DNA of 61,585 bases from CALGLS01 sp047626155. GTDB taxonomy: Bacteria; Bacteroidota; Bacteroidia; Chitinophagales; Saprospiraceae. The notes beneath the pieces were generated by a model that did no database searches, had not been told where the DNA came from, and was given only the letters and a program-made list of their open reading frames with translations. The position numbers and the translations under genes were made by a program. Shown piece by piece: positions 1 to 8,719 of the stretch (the first letter of the stretch is position 1; every line of letters starts with the position of its first letter). Location of the stretch: the NCBI GenBank assembly GCA_047626155.1, contig JBLHRR010000016.1, positions 1 through 61,585 on the forward strand, written 5' to 3'.

Positions 1-63
1 GTGGTCGTTTTGATTTACATAATCGTTTCCAAATCGGGAAGTTAATTTTTCGTTGTTACTAAG
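1..63 (-). repeat. Palindromic 3'-end repeat family A, copy 1 (cut by window edge)
   Basis: This is the right half of an interspersed repeat seen again at 10430-10558, 14158-14221, 14754-14884, 41427-41556 and 47632-47702. It carries the shared core TTTACATAATCGTTTCC, then AAATCGGG, and ends in TTTTTCGTTGTTACTAAG. The left arm is outside the window. As in the other copies, the CTAAG end faces the stop codon of the upstream gene (here porQ, with an IS630 remnant inserted between). Confidence 0.8.
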
Positions 64-381
64 TGCAGCGTAAAATAAGTAATGACGGATTTTAGTTCTC
101 CGTATTTACTTTGTTATATAATCTGTTCCTTTTTTTTCTAGCATCAGTTATAGAAAAGGACCCGTTTATTTTTTTATCACTACGTTCTTTGACAAGTTTG
201 AGGACATCACGTTCTAATATTTCTCTAGTTGGAATTCGACTATTTAGACACTGTCTTGCCAAAACAGAAAATTCTGTTTCAATCATATTAAGCCATGAGC
301 CAGATTTTGGAGTATAATTAAAGTCGAATCTCTGACTTAGATTATATGCTTTTTCAGCAACGAAATTTTATTTCCAGAGCA
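64..381 (-). mobile_element. IS630-like element, internally deleted (about 318 bp)
   Basis: The element is bounded by direct CTAAG copies (59-63 and 382-386), which look like a target duplication. The ends are imperfect inverted repeats, TGCAGCGTAAAATAAG on the left and, reading the minus strand, TGCTCTGGAAATAAAA on the right. Inside is only the C-terminal part of a transposase (92-367). A non-coding relative with similar ends and the same CTAAG flanks lies at 10559-10715. The element seems to have landed in the CTAAG end of repeat A. Confidence 0.65.
92..367 (-). pseudogene. IS630-family transposase, C-terminal remnant
   Basis: The reading frame is open from 367 down to the stop at 92-94 and gives about 91 residues; a stop at 368-370 inside the terminal repeat closes it upstream, so there is no proper start. 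The translation contains YTPKSGSWLNMIE, followed by EFSVLARQCLNSRIP and the ending DARKKRNRLY. This is the typical C-terminal block of IS630 DDE transposases (family pattern HYTPKHGSWLNMAEIE, then a DAR..LKRLYP end). The N-terminal catalytic Asp residues are missing, so it cannot be active. It is nested between repeat A and porQ. Confidence 0.8.
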
Positions 382-427
382 CTAAGGGGTAACTTCCCAG
401 CCGTTGCGATATTTTGGGACCAGCCAT

Positions 428-1528
428 CTAAGCTCGCCGCCTAAAACTACCCAGATCTGTGGCTATTGAAAAATGATTTGTTCCTCCGGCAAGATGATAG
501 AATGCATGACCGAAAGAAATCCGGAAACGATTGATTTTCATACCAATACCTGCACTAAAACCAGTAAGACTTCTGAAACTATCAACAGTCAGTTCCTTAC
601 GTCTTTGATGATTGTAGCCCACCCGAATACGTAAATTTTGCTTCTTACCTAACAAAAATTCTCCGCTAAAATTCATATGTCGGAAAAAGTTATCTGCAAA
701 AATTTTGAAATTATCATTGGATTGAGAAGTGGAGTCTGTTAGTAGAAAAACATCTTCTTCTGTATTTGGATCATCATAGCGGATATTCCAGCGATGTAGA
801 TCGTGATAAGTAATGGTGAATCGAAAAGGGAGGTGTTTTAGTTTTTGTGAAATCGCGATTTGTACATCGTAAGGCAAGTCTTCTCTTACTTCGTCGTATT
901 TGGTTAATTGAACACCTGCATTCTTAAAAACCAGTGCTGCAGAAAACCGACCACTGGTATCCTGATAATAAGCACCAATATCTGCGGCTAAACCAACAGA
1001 ATTGTAATCTTCAAATTGTGAAGTAATAACTTTGAGGTTGGCACCGAGCGCTAGCTTCTCATATAACTGCTTCGACGCTCCTACTGAAAAAGCATATTCG
1101 TTCGCTTTAAAGCTTCCAATGATCGCTCCGGTCTCATCTGTTGCATCAAAATCGCCATAACTAATGTATTGCATTCCTGCTTGTGCGGTGATGCCCCATT
1201 GTTTTAGATGGCGGGCATAAGTAGCATAACCTTGCTGAATATCCAACACATGGAATACGTGATTAACCGAAAGTTGATTGTGCATTCCCTCGTTAAGTAC
1301 TGCCGGGTTTTCATGTGCTAACGAAGCATCATCATCTCTAACCGAAATCAGGCTGCCCCCCAAAGCGGTTACCCGTGCGGAAGGAGATGCGTTAAGGAAT
1401 TCGTAGATATTGTCTCCTCCAATGATTTGACCGTAACTTGTGTTTACTACCAGTACCAAGCAAAAATAAAGAGATAGCCCTGCCCTAAATCCAAAGGACA
1501 ATGAAGTGATTTTGTAGATTTGTTTCAT
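428..1528 (-). CDS. porQ: Type IX secretion system protein PorQ
   Basis: A 366-residue outer-membrane protein. An N-terminal signal peptide of about 33 residues ends near TSYGQ. The mature part starts with the PorQ pattern IIGGDNIYEFLN...SARVTALGG and continues as alternating beta strands, as expected for the FadL-like barrel fold. In Porphyromonas and Flavobacterium, PorQ forms a complex with PorU and PorV/PorZ that removes sorting domains and attaches type IX cargo to the cell surface; that role is known for the family and inferred here. Type IX cargo is encoded nearby at 2496-3410 and 40191-41429, and the translocon protein SprA at 18089-25708. The gene is monocistronic; the IS630 remnant and repeat A lie just past its stop. 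Confidence 0.85.
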   Translation of the reverse strand: MKQIYKITSLSFGFRAGLSLYFCLVLVVNTSYGQIIGGDNIYEFLNASPSARVTALGGSLISVRDDDASLAHENPAVLNEGMHNQLSVNHVFHVLDIQQGYATYARHLKQWGITAQAGMQYISYGDFDATDETGAIIGSFKANEYAFSVGASKQLYEKLALGANLKVITSQFEDYNSVGLAADIGAYYQDTSGRFSAALVFKNAGVQLTKYDEVREDLPYDVQIAISQKLKHLPFRFTITYHDLHRWNIRYDDPNTEEDVFLLTDSTSQSNDNFKIFADNFFRHMNFSGEFLLGKKQNLRIRVGYNHQRRKELTVDSFRSLTGFSAGIGMKINRFRISFGHAFYHLAGGTNHFSIATDLGSFRRRA

Positions 1529-1632
1529 TTTGTAAGGTTGCTGTTAGTTATATTCCGAGACTTGCTATTGTAAGCTGTATTATGTAGTTGAAAACGTTTA
1601 GTCAACAATGTTTGTTTTCAATATGCTATTCT

Positions 1633-2283
1633 TTAACTCCTTCCCCGCAACGGCTTTGGAGTCACCTCTCCATCTTCCTTGGTCCATATGGTTCGACAGA
1701 CGCCCTTCTTACAATCCATTTTCTTTATCAACTCCCCAGTTTCATCATAGAGTTTTAATAATCCATTTTCGTTATCTCCACCCAAATAAGCTCCCTCCGC
1801 TTTTAGTTTTCCATTTTTATAATATTCTATAAAAGCACCATTCTCTTCATTTCCTTTGAAATGAACTTCCTCTTTCAACCCTCCGTTATCGTAGTAGCCT
1901 TTCCATAGGCCTTCCATTTTATTATCGATATATTCTCCTTCCAATTTCAATTGTCCATTTTCATGAAACGTTTTCCAAGCTCCTTGAAAAGCTCCCATGT
2001 CATATTTCTCCTCAATAAAAACGGTTCCATCCTCATAGTATAATTTTCTAAAACCGTTTAAGGTGTCGTTTTCATACATCGCCTCTTCGAGTTTAGATCC
2101 ATCTTTTCTGAGATGTGTGTACAATCCTTGTTTCCCAAGGTTATCCACTCTTCGGGTATAGCTTATTTTTTCTCCATTTTCAGCATCTACGGTTTCTACC
2201 AACTCGGTAGAAGATTTACAACCTGATGCAAATAAAATTCCCAGTACAAAGAAGAGTATTAAATTAGACTTCATAAGATTCAT
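1633..2283 (-). CDS. MORN-repeat (YwqK-like) lipoprotein
   Basis: A 216-residue exported lipoprotein. From the ATG at 2283 it starts with a signal peptide and lipobox ending in LFASGC (Cys22). The open frame runs up to 2397, but that extension is not signal-like; a second ATG at 2274 is equally possible. The mature part holds five or six MORN_2-type units with the pattern YYxNGxLKxEG (for example TFHENGQLKLEGEY and EYYKNGKLKAEGAY). Such proteins are often called YwqK-family antitoxins, but the label is by repeat only and no partner toxin is present. The likely location is the outer membrane. The C-terminus contains a CKKGVC pair of cysteines of unknown role. Confidence 0.75.
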   Translation of the reverse strand: MNLMKSNLILFFVLGILFASGCKSSTELVETVDAENGEKISYTRRVDNLGKQGLYTHLRKDGSKLEEAMYENDTLNGFRKLYYEDGTVFIEEKYDMGAFQGAWKTFHENGQLKLEGEYIDNKMEGLWKGYYDNGGLKEEVHFKGNEENGAFIEYYKNGKLKAEGAYLGGDNENGLLKLYDETGELIKKMDCKKGVCRTIWTKEDGEVTPKPLRGRS

Positions 2284-2404
2284 AACGATGTTTTTAGGTT
2301 TTGATTTTATCAAACACGAAAGTAGAAAAGGTCTATGACAATGCAAAGACAGTTTTATAATAATCGTATAACGATAAAGAATGGAGTAAAGTAACAATTA
2401 TTCT

Positions 2405-2437
2405 AAAAAGGCCGGTCAACTAGAGTGTTGACCGGCC
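2405..2437 (-). terminator. Rho-independent terminator of the 2496-3410 gene
   Basis: A perfect 11-bp stem, GGCCGGTCAAC with GTTGACCGGCC (2410-2420 and 2427-2437), a 6-nt loop, and on the minus strand a run of five U. It lies 59 bp past the stop of the cohesin/sorting-domain gene. Confidence 0.85.
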
Positions 2438-2495
2438 AATAATTATTTCTTTAATAATTACTAATTAACCTATTATTACGCTCAAAGTTCTATTA

Positions 2496-3410
2496 TCAAT
2501 CCACTATAATCATTCGCTTAATATCTTCAAAAGAGTCTGTTATTAGCTTATAATAAAATACTCCTTGGGTTAAAAATTCCTCTCTATTTATAGTCACTTG
2601 ATTATATCCTTCCTCAAAGTCACCCTCAACTGTCTTTAATTCACGACCAGAATCATCAAAGATCATTAAGGTAGCTAACATATCGTTTGGTAAATCAAAT
2701 CCAATAACCGTTTCCTGACGGAATGGGTTTGGCTTGTTTTGATATAAACGATATTCGTCCTTTGAAAAAGAAGGAGCCTCAAAACGTAAATCAATATTCA
2801 TCAATTCTAGGTTACTATCGTAAGCTTCTGCATTCGTGTAGCGTGAGCTAACGTTAAGCGCTTCAGATAATAATCCATCTTGCTTAGCTGTGAAGCTTAC
2901 CTGGAATACTACTGATGCTCTCGTTAAACGCTGTGCTTTCTGATTCGTCCAACTTGTTGTGATTACTCCTTCTTCTAACATTGTTAATCCGAAGTTACTA
3001 TCACTCATACCAGCCAAATCTCCTCCGCTTACGCCTTCAAAAGTTAAAGCAGTTTCATCGAAGTTCAAAGTAAACTGGTATCCGTGAATCGCATCGAAAT
3101 TAGTGGCTTCGAAAGCGACTTCGTAAGTCTCTCCCGCTACTAACTGTTGATCCTTCACATTGAATAACAATTCATCTGTAAATGTACGATCTTCTGCTTG
3201 TGCTAGTTGGTTTGCAATGGCAGAACCATTCACATCTCCAATTTTCACTTGTAACCAGCCATCGACAGAGCAATCATTCGGTATTAATTCATATGTTACT
3301 GCTTGACTCTTCCCAGAGAATAAACTAATAAAAAGCAGAATTAATGTTACAAAAAACCTGGTTTCGACATTGAACCTAACAATAGATGGTCGATAAAAAA
3401 TAAAGTGCAT
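2496..3410 (-). CDS. Short exported protein: cohesin-like domain plus type IX sorting domain
   Basis: A 304-residue protein. Residues 18-37 form a hydrophobic export signal (LILLFISLF...KSQA). Residues 54-63 read LQVKIGDVNG, the segment that in large Saprospiraceae surface proteins closes a dockerin-type region. Residues about 80-212 match the cohesin-like module (YQFTLNFDETALTFEGV, then GVITTSW), and 222-304 form a type IX sorting domain (YQNKPNPF, then a strand-rich tail). In relatives this set usually sits at the end of proteins of more than 1,000 residues, so this gene looks like a signal peptide joined straight to the terminal module. It may be a deletion product or a minimal surface protein. 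It has its own terminator at 2405-2437. Confidence 0.7.
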   Translation of the reverse strand: MHFIFYRPSIVRFNVETRFFVTLILLFISLFSGKSQAVTYELIPNDCSVDGWLQVKIGDVNGSAIANQLAQAEDRTFTDELLFNVKDQQLVAGETYEVAFEATNFDAIHGYQFTLNFDETALTFEGVSGGDLAGMSDSNFGLTMLEEGVITTSWTNQKAQRLTRASVVFQVSFTAKQDGLLSEALNVSSRYTNAEAYDSNLELMNIDLRFEAPSFSKDEYRLYQNKPNPFRQETVIGFDLPNDMLATLMIFDDSGRELKTVEGDFEEGYNQVTINREEFLTQGVFYYKLITDSFEDIKRMIIVD

Positions 3411-4150
3411 ATTATGGGTTTTAAACGTTCATTTCGGATAAAAATAAAGTGTTTTACTTTATTTGGTTCTCCGAAAATTAAATTTGAATTGTCATATTTT
3501 TAGCTCATTATACAATAAAAAACATGGCCAGCACAACGCAAATGCGATGGCTAACAATGCTATTGTAAAAAATTACAATAAGCTATAGCAGAAAGCCTTA
3601 CGCATCAATACGTAGGTTTCACTATTTTTTTTGCACTAAGTATTTTAAGAAAGGTTTTTATTAATTCTATCAACTTGCTATTCAAAAAGCGCATTGCATA
3701 TACTGAGAACATCAGTATATGAATCAATAAAAAAGAATTGTCTAGTAAAATTTAAAAAGATCGGTTGATGGTTCATCTGGTTTGAATGCGTTTTGGCACA
3801 CATAGGAATTAACAGATATATAATATTACGCAATTATATCTAAAAAGTTATAGAATCAACTAATTTTATCCCAATATCTGTATGCCTTCAAAAGCTAATT
3901 GATGTTATGAAATAAAAATATCGAACCCGTGGGAATAACAGACCTTTCTAAAGTAGAAAAGGTATTGAGTTCTATATTTAAATATAATAGAGAGCCAAGC
4001 TATTACGATAGAAAGACAAAGCAAAGAGATTCAGGAGTTAAAGTATGAAAGAAATCGAATGAAAGAAGAACACGATAACTACCAACCAAGATATCCAAAG
4101 TTGACGAGTGACCTTATCAAAAGCTTCAATATCAAGCGTAATTAATACAA
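3411..4150. other. 740-bp intergenic region with a possible ORF remnant
   Basis: This AT-rich stretch separates the cohesin gene (transcribed leftward) from the terminator of ugd. Near its right end lies the small plus-strand frame at 3972-4145. In the rest I see no convincing gene, RNA or repeat. The length and the decayed-looking frame suggest a lost gene. Confidence 0.5.
3972..4145 (+). pseudogene. Remnant of an unknown coiled-coil protein
   Basis: A plus-strand frame of about 57 codons without an ATG at its beginning. The translation is charged and helix-like (ERQSKEIQELKYERNRMKEE), followed by PRYPKLTSDLIKSFNIKRN and a stop. A second frame just upstream (about 3919-4050) reads IEPVGITDLSKVEKVLSSIF and overlaps it, which could reflect a frameshift in one old gene. 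I do not recognise the family. Convergent with ugd. Confidence 0.25.
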
Positions 4151-4180
4151 AAAGCCATACCCCTTTCGAGATATGGCTTT
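4151..4180 (-). terminator. Terminator of ugd (stem works in both directions)
   Basis: A perfect 9-bp stem AAAGCCATA / TATGGCTTT at 4151-4159 and 4172-4180. U-rich runs follow on both strands, so it could also end transcription arriving from the left. It lies 24 bp past the ugd stop. Confidence 0.75.
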
Positions 4181-4204
4181 CGCTTTTATATTTTTTTTAA
4201 TGGA

Positions 4205-5542
4205 CTACTTAGAATCCACTTCCACCGGAGCATTAACCGTTTCACGGCCAATACTAGAGTAGTAGAAATCTGTTTTTGCCATTTGTGATACTTCGTATAA
4301 GTTACGACCATCGAAAATGACATTTGCATTCATCTGCGAAGACAGGAAGTTGAAATCAGGTGTACGGAATACAGACCATTCTGTGATAATGGCTAAAGCA
4401 TCCGCTCCTTCTACTGCCTCATACTGGTTTTCTACCAATTCGATCTTGTCTCCATACATCTCGGCGATGTGCTTCATTGCTTCCGGATCGAAAGCTTTGA
4501 TTTTAGCACCTGCCTCCAACAATTCATTCATGATATATAAAGCTGGAGCTTCACGAGTATCATCTGTATTTGGCTTAAAGGCCAATCCCCAAATCGCAAT
4601 GGTCTTTCCTTTCAAATCACCACCAAAGTAAGCTTTGATTTTCTTAGAAAGTACGGTCTTCTGGATTGTATTGACATCCATTACAGAATTCAAAATTTTG
4701 AACTCGTATCCGTTTTGATTTGCTGTTCTGTATAGCGCTTGTACATCCTTAGGGAAACAGCTACCACCATAACCAACACCAGGAAACAAGAAACGCTTTC
4801 CAATACGGCTATCACTACCCATTCCTTTACGAACCATATCTACGTTTGCATCTACTACTTCACATAGGTTTGCAATTTCGTTCATAAAAGAAATACGAGC
4901 AGCTAAGTAAGAATTGGCAGCGTACTTTGTCATCTCAGCAGAACGCTCATCCATATAGATAACTGGGTTACCCTGGCGAACGAATGGCTCATATAAACGA
5001 CCCATTACCTCCTCTGCTCTTTTTGAAGAAGTACCGATTACTACACGGTCTGGCTTCATAAAGTCATCCACTGCAACTCCTTCTCTAAGAAATTCAGGAT
5101 TAGAGACTACGTCGAACAAATCAGTACTTACGTGAGCCGCTAATTTGGCGTGTACTTTTTCAGAAGTTCCTACAGGTACCGTACTCTTATCAACGATTAC
5201 TTTATAATCTTTAATTAAGAAAGACAATTGGTCTGCTACTCCGAGGATATAAGACAAGTCAGCCGATCCATCCTCTCCTGGAGGTGTTGGTAAGGCTAAG
5301 AAAATAATTTCTGCATCTTCAATGGCTGCTGCCAAATCAGTGGTAAAGGTAAGACGACCTTGCTTAGTGTTACGGTCAAAAAGCAGTTCCAAACCAGGTT
5401 CAAAGATAGGCACTTCGCCATTACGCATGCGTTCTACTTTCTTCTCATCGATATCGACGCACTTTACGGTGTTTCCTGTTTCTGCAAAACAAGTTCCGGT
5501 AACGAGACCTACATAACCGGTTCCAACTACTGCAATATTCAT
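4205..5542 (-). CDS. ugd: UDP-glucose 6-dehydrogenase
   Basis: A 445-residue cytoplasmic enzyme that oxidises UDP-glucose to UDP-glucuronate with two NAD+, feeding capsule or exopolysaccharide precursors. It begins with a Rossmann NAD site (VVGTGYVGLVTG, residues 5-16). The substrate region includes DKSTVPVGT and NPEFLREG. The catalytic cysteine is in GYGGSCFPKD near residue 260, and the C-terminal UDP-binding domain starts near LKGKTIAIWGLAFKPNTDD. Length and motif order are normal for the UDP-glucose/GDP-mannose dehydrogenase family. It stands alone with its own terminator, so no pathway partner can be named from the neighbourhood. Confidence 0.92.
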   Translation of the reverse strand: MNIAVVGTGYVGLVTGTCFAETGNTVKCVDIDEKKVERMRNGEVPIFEPGLELLFDRNTKQGRLTFTTDLAAAIEDAEIIFLALPTPPGEDGSADLSYILGVADQLSFLIKDYKVIVDKSTVPVGTSEKVHAKLAAHVSTDLFDVVSNPEFLREGVAVDDFMKPDRVVIGTSSKRAEEVMGRLYEPFVRQGNPVIYMDERSAEMTKYAANSYLAARISFMNEIANLCEVVDANVDMVRKGMGSDSRIGKRFLFPGVGYGGSCFPKDVQALYRTANQNGYEFKILNSVMDVNTIQKTVLSKKIKAYFGGDLKGKTIAIWGLAFKPNTDDTREAPALYIMNELLEAGAKIKAFDPEAMKHIAEMYGDKIELVENQYEAVEGADALAIITEWSVFRTPDFNFLSSQMNANVIFDGRNLYEVSQMAKTDFYYSSIGRETVNAPVEVDSK

Positions 5543-6136
5543 GATAATTGAGTTTAGATAAGTTAAAAAAATGAATTCTTATCCCGAAAATTTTTCTGCA
5601 CAGAAAAATCATACGGGTACAGACTATGTCAAACTAAAAGTATTTGCTATACTGTAAGAAGATTTGTTGTAGAAAACAGCTCTTTTAAAAAGGCTGTTCA
5701 ACAAATTTCTTGCAAGGACAAAGTCCAAATATTAATAATTATACAAAATGGATCCCTAATAAGTCGTACGCTTTTATTTCAGGCAGAGACAGTTGTCTTT
5801 ACTGATGACGACGCAAGGATTAAAAAGTAAACTTCCGAATCGAAAAAATTATTTTCGGTAATGAAACTTAACTATGATCAGGTTATGTATAATAATTTTG
5901 GGCTTCCCCTACATATTATTCGAGGAGAATATATCAACAATCGTTCCGATAGGTCTCTTCTTTATTTAGAAGGTGATTGCCGTCAATCTTAAGTTAATTG
6001 TGTAGTTATAGAGATGGCATCTTCCCCTTTATGGAAGGAAAGATGCCATAGTATCTATATCTATTTAATTTTCAAAAAAGGGTGTTTACTTCTAAGTAAA
6101 AGCTTGCAGTGCTCTACGTTTATTTTTCGTTGTTAC
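5543..6136. other. 594-bp intergenic region with one strong hairpin
   Basis: No gene is visible between ugd and ppiD. A 10-bp stem ATGGCATCTT / AAGATGCCAT at 6014-6049 may be the ppiD terminator, although its U run is weak. A remnant of repeat family A touches the ppiD stop codon at 6121-6140. The rest is AT-rich without clear structure. Confidence 0.5.
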
Positions 6137-6140
6137 TTAA
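6121..6140 (-). repeat. Repeat family A remnant overlapping the ppiD stop codon
   Basis: The text TTTTTCGTTGTTACTTAA matches the gene-facing end of repeat A. The ppiD stop codon lies inside it, as for the copies at 41427 and 47702. The palindromic part is lost. Confidence 0.5.
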
Positions 6141-8272
6141 TAAAAAGTAGAACGGTTATCTGTAATATTAGCCTCTTTACGCATAGCTTGTAATAGCTGA
6201 CGATTTACCTGCCCTGAATAAACGCCAGAAGCTTGTCGGCGAAGAGATGGCATATCCGTCGCAACTGTTGGTATTGTCCTATTGGAAACTTTTACAATGT
6301 AAATTCCATTTGTTCCAACGATTGGCTGAGAAACAGAGTTTGGTTCCATATTAGCTGCTGCAGCCAATACTTTAGGTTCCGATCCTAATACTGGTAAGTA
6401 TGAAGAATTAAAGTTTGCAGATTTTACTGTATCAACTTTTGACTTATAAGAAGTAGCTATTGCTGATAAAGATTGTCCACTTATTTTAGCTTTTACAGCA
6501 TCTCCTTTTTTCATGTTAGTAACCAACGGTAAAATTTCTTCTCTTACGTTAGCCAAGTCAATAACTCCTGCCTTCTGAACAGAAGCCAATGCTGCTATTA
6601 TATATTTGTTATCGAAATAATCAACCTGATCCTGGTATTCATAAACATCTGTAGATCTATCTCCAATGCTAGCTTGTTCAAAAGCCCATTTTACCAAGTC
6701 ACGACTTCCTTGACCTGCACCTAAGGTACCGACGAAAAAATCGTTTGCTTTCAATGCTGGCGACATTTCCATCGTTAATTCAGCAGTAGATTCAGCTGCT
6801 TTTGTCATCGCTGCCAAGTCGCTATTGTTTGCCACAAAATCAAGCGCTTTGTTATAAGCTACCTTTTGTGTTTTCTGACTAGGTACAATCGTTTCAGAAA
6901 CAGAAGCGTAACGTACGCCTTGCTCATTTTTAATGTATTTGTAATCCATTACCTCTACCAAGTGAACACCAAATTGAGTAACAACTGGATATACTTTTCC
7001 AGTTTCAGCCTGGAAGAAGATCAAATCGTTGAAAGGCTTCACCATAGCGTTAGGCCCTGCAAATCCAAGATCTCCACCTTTAACGCTGGTTGGTCCTTGG
7101 CTGAATGCTCTGGCCAATTCATCAAAATTGTTCGTTTTTGCTTCGATTAATTTCTGTAAGCTATCGATTTTAGCGAAAGCCTGCTGATATTCAATTTCCG
7201 ATTTAGCATTAATCAAAATGTGACGAGACTTAACCGAATCAGGAATGATTTTACGATCCAAAACTTTAGCAATCGTATAAGTCTTTCCGTTTAGGTAAGG
7301 CCCTACCACAGCACCGACAGGCGCTTTCATTAGTGTATCTTTATAAGAGATGGCTCCTAATTGACCTTCTGTAAAGTAGGTTCCGTTGATGGTTCCGTAA
7401 TTGTTATCTACAAAAGTAGAGTCATTATCGGTGGTTCGGAATTCAGTAGCCAATATCGCTACATTATTATAGATATTCGTAGAATCCTCTTTTGTTGGAG
7501 CAACCTTGTAGGTTACAAACGCTACTTTTCGAGTTTCCTCGTCATTGATGTATTTCGCTTTGTTTGCGTTGAGGTAGTTTTGTAAATCACCATCTGAAGG
7601 TGCATCTACCCCTGCTACTACATCGAAAGGAACTTTTACAAAGTTGAAATCAACTCTTTGAGTTTGTGCTGTATTTACCATTTCTGCCATCCAGGTTGGA
7701 GTGAAGATAGATTTTTGTACCAACGTACTCAACTTAGACTGCAAGCGATCTTTTTTCACTTCGCGCATTTGGTGTGCCCAGTAGTGAGGGAAGCTTGGAG
7801 CCAACTGACCTTGTGCAATTGCATCCTGTACGCCATTACTTTCGATCAACCCTCTTAATTGAGTGAGTTGCGCTCTATTTACCTGACCAGTAGCCGGGTC
7901 TCTGAAGCGAGCTTGCATGATAGGGCTGATATTTGCGCCGTATTGCAAGTCCATCATTTCTTCTTTTCCAACATGTAATCCAAGAGCGTCAGCTTCTTCA
8001 TTTACGAGAGCTTCTTCTACGAAGTAGTCCCATAACGTATTTCTCCGAGAGTACATGTCTCCGCTAGAGTTTGGATAAAGTGCGCTTTCTGCGCGGATCA
8101 GGTCGTTGTATTCGACTTTGGTTCCGTCAATGGTTCCGATGGTAGTTGGTTGTCCGCCAAAAACGCTTTTTTCGCCGGAGAACATATCCATCATAATGAA
8201 AGCGGCCAATGCGAAACCAATGGCGACGATCAATATCCAATTGTGTTTTCTTATACTGCTAATGAGAGCCAT
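6137..8272 (-). CDS. ppiD: PpiD-like membrane-anchored peptidylprolyl isomerase/chaperone
   Basis: A 711-residue protein. Residues 13-30 form one transmembrane anchor (WILIVAIGFALAAFIMMDMF) with the bulk in the periplasm. A SurA/PpiD-type N-terminal helical region follows. A parvulin domain is at about 347-445 with SRHILI, a LAR.FSQGPTSVKGGDLGF stretch and FGVHLVEV. A second, weaker PPIase-like region extends to the C-terminus. PpiD and SurA proteins help outer-membrane and secreted proteins fold after Sec export, which suits a cell with large type IX and barrel proteins. The length is above the 620-650 of Proteobacteria but normal for Bacteroidota. The call as PpiD rather than SurA rests on the TM anchor. 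Confidence 0.85.
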   Translation of the reverse strand: MALISSIRKHNWILIVAIGFALAAFIMMDMFSGEKSVFGGQPTTIGTIDGTKVEYNDLIRAESALYPNSSGDMYSRRNTLWDYFVEEALVNEEADALGLHVGKEEMMDLQYGANISPIMQARFRDPATGQVNRAQLTQLRGLIESNGVQDAIAQGQLAPSFPHYWAHQMREVKKDRLQSKLSTLVQKSIFTPTWMAEMVNTAQTQRVDFNFVKVPFDVVAGVDAPSDGDLQNYLNANKAKYINDEETRKVAFVTYKVAPTKEDSTNIYNNVAILATEFRTTDNDSTFVDNNYGTINGTYFTEGQLGAISYKDTLMKAPVGAVVGPYLNGKTYTIAKVLDRKIIPDSVKSRHILINAKSEIEYQQAFAKIDSLQKLIEAKTNNFDELARAFSQGPTSVKGGDLGFAGPNAMVKPFNDLIFFQAETGKVYPVVTQFGVHLVEVMDYKYIKNEQGVRYASVSETIVPSQKTQKVAYNKALDFVANNSDLAAMTKAAESTAELTMEMSPALKANDFFVGTLGAGQGSRDLVKWAFEQASIGDRSTDVYEYQDQVDYFDNKYIIAALASVQKAGVIDLANVREEILPLVTNMKKGDAVKAKISGQSLSAIATSYKSKVDTVKSANFNSSYLPVLGSEPKVLAAAANMEPNSVSQPIVGTNGIYIVKVSNRTIPTVATDMPSLRRQASGVYSGQVNRQLLQAMRKEANITDNRSTFY

Positions 8273-8719
8273 CTGATTTGTCTTTAATTGAGTATTAAGT
8301 AAAAAGGAAAAAGTTGCTTCATATTTCAGTAGAAACTAAACTTATCGTTTATTTTTGTCTATGCTGAATCTAAACAACTTATTTTATATAAAAGGATGAT
8401 TATCTGAATGTTAAGCCGAAAAAAAAACGTGTTGAAGTTTTAAAAACAGCTACCCTTTGGCGAAAATCCATGCAAAGGTATGATCTTTAACGATTATATT
8501 CAAATTTTTACGGAAAGAGGGCTGGAAAGTTGCTGAATCGGTTGAGAGATGAGGAGCTATCTCTTAAAAGTTGATTTTTCGTAACTGTTGAGCAGTTGGC
8601 TATTAGCAGCTAACAGTTAGCTTCCCACTATCGCGTTATAGGGAATACCAACTGCTAGCTGCCAAATTACTAATGGCCATATATTAGAGTCTATTAAATA
8701 AATACATTTCCGTTATTGC
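8273..8719. other. 447-bp intergenic region with repeat
   Basis: The only structure seen is the imperfect inverted repeat at 8581-8664 (see that entry). Otherwise AT-rich sequence, presumably holding the ppiD promoter near 8280-8400; no convincing promoter box was fixed. Confidence 0.4.
8581..8664. repeat. Interspersed imperfect palindrome, family C copy 1
   Basis: The left arm TAGCAGCTAACAGTTAGCTTCCC is roughly the complement of the right arm ending in CCAACTGCTAGCTGCC. The right part (TTATAGGGAATACCAACTGC) recurs at 26880-26914 next to purD, where the same words read TTATAGGGAAGCCAACTGC. I see it only in these two intergenic places. Confidence 0.55.

Noticed and set aside
1608..1832. Plus-strand 74-residue frame opposite the MORN protein
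   Set aside because: It is antisense to a clear repeat protein and shows no motif or signal.
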